Below are positions 35,603 to 46,755 of a DNA stretch of 51,729 nucleotides, piece by piece. Made by a program: the position numbers and the translations under genes. This DNA is from Deltaproteobacteria bacterium. GTDB taxonomy: Bacteria > Myxococcota_A > Polyangia > Haliangiales > JADYYK01. Where the stretch lies: positions 1 through 51,729 of the forward strand of contig JADYYK010000046.1 of the NCBI GenBank assembly GCA_020853705.1, given 5' to 3'. The notes under the pieces are model-generated. The model did no database searches and was not told the origin of the DNA. It worked only from the letters and a program-made list of their open reading frames with translations. Within the stretch, counting starts at the first letter, position 1; each line of letters starts with the position of its first letter.

Positions 35603-36085
35603 TCACATCCCGGCGAGGAACAGCCAGCGCTGCCGCTTCGAGTCGTACTCCAGCTCGAGGCGGTTGTAGTTCGTCACCGGGTGCCAGGTGTCGCCGCGCG
35701 CGCCCGAGAACAGGAAGCTGGCGTCGATGTAGATGTCGACCGTGGCGCGGCCGCCGACCCGGGTCAGGCGGCGGTACTCGATGCCGTAGCGCACCTGCTT
35801 GGCGGTCTGGAAGCGCGTCGCCAGGACCTGGCGCAGCCCCTCGTTGCCATAGTCGTCCTCGGCCGACAGGGTGCCGCCGTCCTCGTGGTAGCGCGGGCTG
35901 GCCAGCACCACCAGCTTGGCCACGTCGAGGCGCTCGACCGCGCGGCGATACTCCTCACACACGGTGAGGATCTCGCGGTTTTCAGAGGTGTCCGCGATGC
36001 GCGTGTTGCGCACGTAGCGGGTCTTCGGGGCACAGCCGGCCAGCAGCGCTGCCAGCGTGAGGGTCGCAGGGAAGAGGAGCTTCAT
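35603..36085 (-). CDS. NTF2/SnoaL-like lipoprotein
   Basis: A 160-residue lipoprotein with a clean leader, LLFPATLTLAALLAGC, acylated at Cys18. The rest follows an NTF2-like cone fold. A helix (REILTVCEEYRRAVERLDVA) precedes KLVVLASPRYHEDGG, then strands YGIEYRRLTRVGGRATVDIY, and the ending NRLELEYDSKRQRWLFLAGM. Such domains are common as small binding domains in the envelope, and no ligand can be given. It ends 4 bp from the stop of the convergent homoserine kinase gene. It is divergent from the PilZ gene with only 65 nt between them. Confidence 0.75.
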   Translation of the reverse strand: MKLLFPATLTLAALLAGCAPKTRYVRNTRIADTSENREILTVCEEYRRAVERLDVAKLVVLASPRYHEDGGTLSAEDDYGNEGLRQVLATRFQTAKQVRYGIEYRRLTRVGGRATVDIYIDASFLFSGARGDTWHPVTNYNRLELEYDSKRQRWLFLAGM

Positions 36086-36150
36086 CGGGTGACCTGGCGT
36101 TCCTTTCGGCCTGTAACGCGGCGATCCGGCGCCGCATTCCGCCCCATCGT

Positions 36151-36555
36151 ATGAGCGAGTTTGCCCCGTCGCAAGTATGCTGGTACCACATCGGGGTGCC
36201 TACCGACGCAGATCCGCTCCTGAACAACCGCGAGAACCCGCGCTACGAGGTCAACGCCTACGTCGAGTATGGGGGCACCGAGGTGCTGCTGTACCGCATC
36301 CAGAACATCTCGCTGGGCGGAATCTGCATCCAGACCCCGTCGCTGTCCGAGGTCGGTAGCAAGGTCGATCTGGTCATCAACTTCCCCGAGCTGGCTGCCC
36401 AGGTCGAGGTCCAGGGCGAGGTGGTGTGGATCAACCGCACCGACCCCAAGGACATGGGCATCCGTTACATCGACATGGACGAGCGCCGCCGCGACACCCT
36501 GCGCAGGTACATCGAGCGCGTGCAGTCCGGCCAGAGCAACCCCGCCCCGGCGTAG
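36151..36555 (+). CDS. PilZ domain protein (c-di-GMP binding motifs present)
   Basis: A 134-residue single PilZ domain. RENPR (Arg27-Arg31) supplies RxxxR, and NISLGG (Asn52, Ser54, Gly57) supplies (D/N)xSxxG, the two sequences that hold cyclic di-GMP. The remaining strands VDLVINFPELAAQVEVQGEV and a C-terminal helix complete the barrel. The likely role is a c-di-GMP receptor acting on motility, polysaccharide or secretion. The start is uncertain. The ATG at 36151 has no ribosome binding site. A GTG at 36196, 14 nt after a -10-like TATGCT (36176-36181), would still keep both motifs. The gene ends 8 bp from the stop of the convergent kinase. Confidence 0.85.
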   Translation: MSEFAPSQVCWYHIGVPTDADPLLNNRENPRYEVNAYVEYGGTEVLLYRIQNISLGGICIQTPSLSEVGSKVDLVINFPELAAQVEVQGEVVWINRTDPKDMGIRYIDMDERRRDTLRRYIERVQSGQSNPAPA

Positions 36556-36563
36556 CTGGCTCG

Positions 36564-40685
<4,122 letters not shown>

Positions 40686-40712
40686 CTTTGTTCAGGCCCC
40701 CTTGGAACTTGC

Positions 40713-42902
40713 TTACTCGAATGCGACCAGCGCCGCGAGGACAGCCAGGCGGACTTGTCGGTCGGGATCGTTGACCAGCGCGACGACGGCCAGCGCCTGC
40801 TTCTGCCCGGCCTGGCCGAGTCGCCCCGCGGTGGCCACCGCCAGCACCCGCTGCGTCGGATCGGTGCTGCCGAGGCCGTCAGCCACATAGCCCAGCGCGG
40901 CGTTGTCACCCAGGCGGGCCAGCGCCAGCGCGGCCTCGCCGCGGCGTGCGAACGTGGTGTCGGCCACCACGCGCTTCAGATAGCCGCGGGCGTCGGCATC
41001 GCCGCCGCGCGCCAGGAGCTCGGCCGCGGCGACCGCGCGCGCCGGGTCGGGCTGCGCCAGCTCCTTGCTCAGCGCCGCCTTGGCCGGGGCGTCGCCCAGC
41101 AGCAGCAGCCCCTCGGCGGCGGTGCGCCACTGGTCGCGGCCGGCGGGGGAGTTGGCGAACAGCTCGCGCAGCGCGGCCTCGCTGGCCTTGCTGCTCTTGC
41201 CGGCCTGGGTCAGCGCCAGCGCCGCGACACCCCGGGTGCCCGGCTCGCTGAGCGCGCGCTCCAGGATGGCGCCAGCGTCGGCGTCGCCCAGCGCGAGCAG
41301 GGTGGCGGCCAGCTCGACCTTGAGCTTGTCGCCCGAGTTGGCCAGCGCGGCCCGCACCTTGGGCGCGGCGTCGGGCAGCTTCAGGCCGCGCAGCGCGCGC
41401 GCCGACAGCCGGCGCAGCTCGGGCGGCCCCTCGAGGCCCTGGTACAGGAGCGGCGCCAGGGCGGGGGCGCCGACGAGATCGATGGCGCTGACGACCTGGC
41501 CCTGCTCGCCGAGGCCGCGCTGACCCATGGCGTCGCCGAGCTGGCGTCGCGCCTGCGCGCTGGTGCCGGCCCAGTCGCCGGCGCTGACCAGGTCGGCCAG
41601 GTTGGCCACCGCCGCGGGCGCCGCGTCCGGCGTGGCCCCGGCCACCGGGGTGCCGCTCGAGGGCGACGCCGACGCCGACACCGACGGCTGCGCGCCCTTG
41701 CCCTTGCTGCCGCGGGTCAGCGCGAACACGGTGACGCCGGCGCCGACCAGCACCACGGCGCCGATGCCAATGGCCAGCCCCATGCGCGAGCGCGGCGCGG
41801 CGTCGGCGGCCGCTGGGGTCGGCTGCATGGCGCGGGTGCGCTGCGCCGAGGCCGGGACGCCCTGGAACTCGGGCAGCGAGGCGGCGCCCACGCTGGGCGC
41901 GTCGGTCGGCGACCCCGGCGTCGCGCTACCGTCACCGACATGGCGCGCGACCTCCTCGGGGGTGACGCCGATGTCGCGGCCCAGGCGCTCGAGATCTTCC
42001 AGCATCTCGGTCGCGGTGGCATAGCGGCGCTCGCGGTCCTTCTCCAGGGCGCGCAGGATGATGCGCTCCAGCGCGGGCGGCATCGCGGGCACGAGCTTGC
42101 TGGGCGCGGGCGGGTCCTCGGTCAGGATCTCGCGCGAGATGTCCTTGAACTCCTCGCCCTTGAACGGCGCCTGCCCGGTGGCGGCGCGGTACAGCATGAC
42201 GCCCATCGAGAACAGATCGGAGCGGTGATCGACGGGCTTGCCCGAGATCTGCTCGGGGCTCATGAACTGCGGCGTGCCCATCACGGTGCCGGCCACGGTG
42301 GCGGTCCCGACCGCGCCCTCGCCACGCAGCTTGGCGATGCCGAAGTCCAGCAGCTTGACGAAGAACGGGTTGTCCGCGCGCGGCACGATGAAGACGTTCA
42401 CCGGCTTCAGATCGCGGTGCACGATCTGCTTGGCGTGGGCCGCCGCCAGCGCGCGCAGCACCTGGGTGTAGACGTGGACCAGCACCGGGTTGGGCAGCGG
42501 CCGCATCCGGTGCATGAGGTCGCCGAGGGTCTCGCCCTCGAGGAACTCCATCACGAAGTAGACGCCGCCGTCGGAGCCGTCCGAGAAGTCGTAGACGTTG
42601 ACGATGTTGTCGTGGTTGATGACGTTGACCGCGCGCGCCTCCTGCAGGAAGCGCTTCACCACGTCCTGGTTGGACACGTACTCCGGGCGCAGCACCTTGA
42701 TGGCGGTGCGCCGGTTCAGGACCTCGTGGATGGCCTCATGGACGAAGCCCATGCCGCCTTCGCCGAGCATGCGGACGATCCGGTAGGCCCCCACCAGGGC
42801 GCCATCGGGCAATGCCGTCACGGCCTCGGCCGGGGCACCATCCTTGGCGCAGGTCTGTGTACCAGCTGGGAGCAGCGTGCGGCAACGAGTGCAGAGCTGC
42901 AT
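40713..42902 (-). CDS. transmembrane Ser/Thr protein kinase with N-terminal Cys motif and HEAT repeats
   Basis: A 729-residue receptor-type kinase. The N-terminus MQLCTRCRTLLPAGTQTC looks like a zinc-ribbon remnant with Cys4, Cys7 and Cys18 but no obvious fourth Cys. The kinase domain shows LGEGGMGFVHEA, Lys69 (AIKVLR), HRDLKPVN (162-169), DFG (186-188) and GTPQFMSPEQ. A transmembrane helix (MGLAIGIGAVVLVGAGVTVF) is near 370-390. The C-terminal ~300 residues are HEAT-like repeats (KVRAALANSGDKLKVELAAT, LLALGDADAGAILERALSEP). The start is supported by TAAGGTGAG 7 nt upstream. It is the first gene of the kinase pair and divergent from the PEGA gene. Confidence 0.93.
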   Translation of the reverse strand: MQLCTRCRTLLPAGTQTCAKDGAPAEAVTALPDGALVGAYRIVRMLGEGGMGFVHEAIHEVLNRRTAIKVLRPEYVSNQDVVKRFLQEARAVNVINHDNIVNVYDFSDGSDGGVYFVMEFLEGETLGDLMHRMRPLPNPVLVHVYTQVLRALAAAHAKQIVHRDLKPVNVFIVPRADNPFFVKLLDFGIAKLRGEGAVGTATVAGTVMGTPQFMSPEQISGKPVDHRSDLFSMGVMLYRAATGQAPFKGEEFKDISREILTEDPPAPSKLVPAMPPALERIILRALEKDRERRYATATEMLEDLERLGRDIGVTPEEVARHVGDGSATPGSPTDAPSVGAASLPEFQGVPASAQRTRAMQPTPAAADAAPRSRMGLAIGIGAVVLVGAGVTVFALTRGSKGKGAQPSVSASASPSSGTPVAGATPDAAPAAVANLADLVSAGDWAGTSAQARRQLGDAMGQRGLGEQGQVVSAIDLVGAPALAPLLYQGLEGPPELRRLSARALRGLKLPDAAPKVRAALANSGDKLKVELAATLLALGDADAGAILERALSEPGTRGVAALALTQAGKSSKASEAALRELFANSPAGRDQWRTAAEGLLLLGDAPAKAALSKELAQPDPARAVAAAELLARGGDADARGYLKRVVADTTFARRGEAALALARLGDNAALGYVADGLGSTDPTQRVLAVATAGRLGQAGQKQALAVVALVNDPDRQVRLAVLAALVAFE

Positions 42903-42969
42903 GAACCACTCACCTTACTCTCCCAGAAGGGACCTTGCCAAGCGCCCAGCACCCGGCGAGACTGACAGG

Positions 42970-44532
42970 ATGCATGTCGTGAGTCGTGCGCGTGCCGCCG
43001 GGGGAGCGGTGGTCGCGCTGATCGTGTTCTGTCTGCTGGTCTGGACCTCGGCAGCGGGGGCCGCACCACGTGAGGGGCGCGGCAAGGCCAAGGGCACCAG
43101 CAAGAAGGCCGCCGAGCTGGTCGCCGCTGGCGAGGTCGAGGCCGCGCTGGTCGAGATCAACCAGGGCCTGGAGGCGGCGCCGCGCGATCTGCCGCTGCTG
43201 CTGCTCAAGGGCCAGGCGCTGCTGCTGCTGCGCGACTACGAGGGCGCGCTGGCGGCCTACAAGGCCTTCCTGGCGGCCGGCGCCACTGGCGGCAACCGCC
43301 GCGAGGTGCTGAAGATCGTGGCCAACCTGGACGTGGTGTCGACCACGTCGCTGGAGGTCGAGGCCAGCCCGGGCCCGGCGCAGGTCTACCTCGACTCGCG
43401 CACGCTGGGCCTGTTCTGCGAGGCCGCGCCGACCTGCACCCGCCCCATCCTGCCCGGGCGCTACAAGGTCATCGTGGAGCGCCCCGGCTACCAGCGCGCC
43501 AGCCAGCAGCTCAAGATCGAGGCCGGCACCCGGGCCAACGTGGTGCTGACCCTGACCGAGAAGCCGTCGTCCCTGACCGTGACCACCTCGGTGCCCGCCG
43601 AGGTCAGCATCGACGGCCAGCCCGCTGGCCCGAGCCCGGTCACCCGCGAGCTGCCCGCCGGCGACCACCAGATCGACGTCACCAGTCTCGGGCACGGCAG
43701 CGAGAAGCGTACGGTGGCCCTGCACCTCGGCGAGCCGGCCACGCTGGACGTCACGTTGTGCGAGCTGGTCGGGCTGGCGGTGACGCCGGCCGACGCCACC
43801 GTCGAGGTCGACGGCGCCCCGGCGCGCCGCGAGGCCGACGGCAAGCTGTGCGTGGCCTCCGGTGAGCACACCGTGACCGCCAGGGCGGTGGCGTTCCACG
43901 ACGCCAGCGCGAGCATCTCCGCCGCGCGGCCGGCCGCCGAGATCGCGCTGACGCTGGCCCCGGTGGGCGCGCTGCTCAGCGTCAAGGGCGCGCCGCGCGG
44001 TGCGCTGCTCAGCATCGACGGCAAGGTGCACGGGCCGCTGCCGCTGGCGGCGCCGCTGGAGCTGCCGCCCGGCGAGCACCAGTTCGAGATCACACGCGCG
44101 GGCATGCTGCCGTTCCGCGGTCGGGCCAGCCTGCGCGGCAACCAGCCGGCGCTGGTGGCGCTGACCCGGGTGCGCACCCCGGGCAAGCGCAAGGCCTGGA
44201 TCATGGCCGGGGCCTCGGCGGCCGCGACGGTGACCGGCGTGGTGCTCGGCGTGATGGCGCTGTCCAAGGCGTCGGACCACGACGACCGCGCCAAGCAGGC
44301 TGGCGTCACCATCGACGACCCCGAGCTCGACGACCTCGAGTCGAGCAGCCAGAGCTATGCCCTGGCCGGCGACATCGCCTTCATCGCCGCCGCGCTGAGC
44401 GCAGGCGTCAGCACCTACTTCTTCCTGCGCGAGGGGCGCGGGCTGTCGGAGGGCAAGATCCAGGTCGGCGTGGGCGGCGTGGCTGGTGCCAATGGCTCGA
44501 GCTTCGGCCTCTCGGCCGCGAGGCGGTTCTAG
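42970..44532 (+). CDS. exported TPR and PEGA-repeat protein with two C-terminal membrane helices
   Basis: A 520-residue protein. The signal peptide ends near SAAGAAP (~32). A TPR unit follows (AAELVAAGEVEAALVEINQG, LLKGQALLLLRDYEGALAAY). Then come four PEGA-type units, each a short beta domain ending in an LPxGxHxIxVxxxGY-like strand: ILPGRYKVIVERPGYQRASQ, ELPAGDHQIDVTSLGHG, VASGEHTVTARAVAFHDAS, and ELPPGEHQFEITRAGMLPFR. Two hydrophobic helices near the end (ASAAATVTGVVLGVMALSKA and SYALAGDIAFIAAALSAGVS) anchor it. PEGA domains are common in surface or periplasmic myxobacterial proteins. The next gene begins at the base after its stop, so the two are one transcription unit. Confidence 0.8.
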   Translation: MHVVSRARAAGGAVVALIVFCLLVWTSAAGAAPREGRGKAKGTSKKAAELVAAGEVEAALVEINQGLEAAPRDLPLLLLKGQALLLLRDYEGALAAYKAFLAAGATGGNRREVLKIVANLDVVSTTSLEVEASPGPAQVYLDSRTLGLFCEAAPTCTRPILPGRYKVIVERPGYQRASQQLKIEAGTRANVVLTLTEKPSSLTVTTSVPAEVSIDGQPAGPSPVTRELPAGDHQIDVTSLGHGSEKRTVALHLGEPATLDVTLCELVGLAVTPADATVEVDGAPARREADGKLCVASGEHTVTARAVAFHDASASISAARPAAEIALTLAPVGALLSVKGAPRGALLSIDGKVHGPLPLAAPLELPPGEHQFEITRAGMLPFRGRASLRGNQPALVALTRVRTPGKRKAWIMAGASAAATVTGVVLGVMALSKASDHDDRAKQAGVTIDDPELDDLESSSQSYALAGDIAFIAAALSAGVSTYFFLREGRGLSEGKIQVGVGGVAGANGSSFGLSAARRF

Positions 44533-46737
44533 ATGAAGGCGATCCATGCTGCCCTGCGCGGCGCGCTGCTGCTCGTGCTGGCGCAGGCCCTGTCCGGGTG
44601 CGAGTTCATCGTCAGCTATGAGAAGCCGACCGAGACCGGCGTGCAGTGTGGCGACGGCGTCGACAACGACGGCGACCAGCTGACGGACTGCAACGACGAC
44701 AGCTGTGTCAGCACGCCGCAGTGCGGCTGTGGCAACGGCCAGCCCGGCTTCGGCGAGGAGTGCGACGACGGCAACGCCGATCCCAACGACGGCTGCCTGC
44801 CCACCTGCAAGCTGGCCACCTGCGGCGACGGCTTCGTGCGCACCGGCGTCGAGCTGTGCGACACCAAGGGCGCCAGCCCGACCTGCGACGCCGACTGCAC
44901 CCCGGTGATGTGCGGCGACAACGTGGTCAACCCGGCCGCCGGCGAGGCCTGCGAGGAGGGCGCGGTCAACTCCCAGACCTGCGACGCCGACTGCACCGCG
45001 CCGATGTGCGGCGACGGCTTCGTCAACACCCTCACCGAGGGCTGCGACGGCGGCGCCAACAACTCCACCACCATCCCCGACACCTGCCGCACCGACTGCC
45101 AGCCGGCACACTGCGGCGACGGCGTCACCGACAGCGGCGAGGCCTGCGACACCGCCGGCAACAGCCCGACCTGCGACGCCGACTGCACCCCGGCCATCTG
45201 CGGCGACGGCTTCATCAACGGCGCGCTGGGCGAGACCTGCGACGACGGCGCCGCCAACTCCAACACCGTGGCCAACGCCTGCCGCACCAGCTGGCGCGTC
45301 GCCAGCTGCGGCGACAACGTCACCGACACTGGCGAGTCCTGCGACCTCGGCGGCATCTCCAACGACGAGTGCGACGCCGACTGCACCCGGCCCTCGTGCG
45401 GCGACGGCTTCCTCAACATGGGCGCCGGCGAGCGCTGCGACAACGGCGCCGCCAACTCCAACACCATGCCCGACGCCTGCCGCACCAACTGCCGGGCCGC
45501 CAGCTGCGGCGACGTCGTGGTCGACACCGGCGAGCAGTGCGACGACGGCCTCAACATCCAGCCCGACCTGTGCAACGCGCTGTGCCAGACCTCGTCGCCG
45601 TTCCCGGCCAGCTGCGCCGAGCTGCGCGCCGACGTGCCCTCGGCCCAGGACGGACCGGCCACCCTGGCCATCGCCAACATGTCGACCCAGCCCTATCCGG
45701 CCTACTGCCACGACATGGCGGCCACGCCGCTGACCTACCTGCCGCTGGTGCACACCACGGAGGGCGACAACCGGTCGAGCTACTTCGTCGGCGAGCCGCC
45801 GGTGACCTGGGGCCCGTCGAGCACGCTGACGACGTTGTGGAATCGAGTGCGCTTCGACCCGAGCACGCTGCAGATCGACGCCACGGACTTCACCTTCTCG
45901 ACCTCGAGCGGTCACATCGGTGACCCCGCCGAGCCGCTGGACCGCATCCCGTTCGGCGTGGCGCGCGACTGCGAGGGCCTGAGCGGCGCCATCGGCAGCG
46001 CCCAGGTCGACCTGCGCGGCCTGCCCTTCCAGATCACCTCGGGCTGGACCTTGAGCGGGATGAGCCCCATGGGCAGCGCCATGCCGGCGTTCGACCAGCA
46101 TGTCTTCTTCATCAATGGTGGTGGCAGCTGCGGCAGCAACGCGCCGTCGCTGGCCGGGCCGCGCCTGCAGCTGCGTTACGAGGCCCAGCCGTCGACCGTG
46201 GTGCTGACCGCCGGGGGCAGCTCGGCGCAGCGGGGCAACACCGGGGGCGGGGTCGGCTTCAACGACTCCTGCCCGCTGGGCGAGGCGCTGGTCGGCTTCG
46301 AGGGCGTGCTGGGCGCCGCCCACGGCCAGATCCGCGGTCTGTGCGGGACGCTGCGCCTGCTGGGCGAGCCGGGCGACTACCGGCTCGCGGTCGGGCCGGG
46401 CTCCATCCTGCCCATGCGCGGCGTGGGCGGCACGGTGCCCTGGAGCCGGACCTGCGGCTTCGACGAGGTGGTGGTCGGCTTCTCGGGCAACGCCGGCGCG
46501 CTGATCGACGACCTGACCTTCGAGTGCGCGGGCCTGCAGATCGGCCCCTCGATGGCGGGCTACCCGCTGACCCTGGGCAGCGTCAACGTGCTGCCGACCA
46601 TCGGCGGCGGTGGTGGCGCCCCGTTCGGCCCGACGCCGTGCCCGGCCGGGCAGATCGCGGTGACCGCCGACATCCGCGCCGGCAACGACATCGACGCCTT
46701 CGGCCTGACCTGCGCCATCCCCAGCTTGATGCCCTGA
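44533..46737 (+). CDS. Cys-rich (DUF4215-type) lipoprotein with a GON domain
   Basis: A 734-residue lipoprotein. The lipobox is ALSGC (Cys23). Residues ~38-350 are disulfide-rich repeats of the myxobacterial DUF4215 type, with recurring CGDGFVN, GExCDDG and CDADCTP. Residues ~358-505 match the GON domain known from the C-terminus of ADAMTS9/20 metalloproteases. Hallmarks in order are SCAELRADVPSAQDG, YCHDMAATPLTYLPL, VRFDPSTLQIDATDFTFS, a DC pair, and VDLRGLPFQIT. The last ~170 residues contain two related Cys-paired repeats (DSCPLGEALVGFEGVLG and RTCGFDEVVVGFSGNAG). It is probably displayed on the cell surface for adhesion or binding. GAGG about 10 nt upstream overlaps the previous gene's end, so translation may be coupled. 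Confidence 0.85.
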   Translation: MKAIHAALRGALLLVLAQALSGCEFIVSYEKPTETGVQCGDGVDNDGDQLTDCNDDSCVSTPQCGCGNGQPGFGEECDDGNADPNDGCLPTCKLATCGDGFVRTGVELCDTKGASPTCDADCTPVMCGDNVVNPAAGEACEEGAVNSQTCDADCTAPMCGDGFVNTLTEGCDGGANNSTTIPDTCRTDCQPAHCGDGVTDSGEACDTAGNSPTCDADCTPAICGDGFINGALGETCDDGAANSNTVANACRTSWRVASCGDNVTDTGESCDLGGISNDECDADCTRPSCGDGFLNMGAGERCDNGAANSNTMPDACRTNCRAASCGDVVVDTGEQCDDGLNIQPDLCNALCQTSSPFPASCAELRADVPSAQDGPATLAIANMSTQPYPAYCHDMAATPLTYLPLVHTTEGDNRSSYFVGEPPVTWGPSSTLTTLWNRVRFDPSTLQIDATDFTFSTSSGHIGDPAEPLDRIPFGVARDCEGLSGAIGSAQVDLRGLPFQITSGWTLSGMSPMGSAMPAFDQHVFFINGGGSCGSNAPSLAGPRLQLRYEAQPSTVVLTAGGSSAQRGNTGGGVGFNDSCPLGEALVGFEGVLGAAHGQIRGLCGTLRLLGEPGDYRLAVGPGSILPMRGVGGTVPWSRTCGFDEVVVGFSGNAGALIDDLTFECAGLQIGPSMAGYPLTLGSVNVLPTIGGGGGAPFGPTPCPAGQIAVTADIRAGNDIDAFGLTCAIPSLMP
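44647..45590 (+). repeat. coding array of Cys-rich DUF4215-type repeats
   Basis: Roughly nine degenerate units of ~30-40 codons built on CGDG-x-G-E-x-CD-x-C-x-C. The units are related but not identical. One unit has TGG (Trp254, nt 45292-45294) where equivalent units CRTDC and CRTNC have a TGC Cys. Confidence 0.8.
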
Positions 46738-46755
46738 GCCCGCGGCCCCGCCGCG

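Noticed and set aside
44647..45590. Regular repeats that could suggest a CRISPR array
   Set aside because: The units are in frame, encode Cys-rich DUF4215-type motifs, and are degenerate rather than identical with unique spacers.
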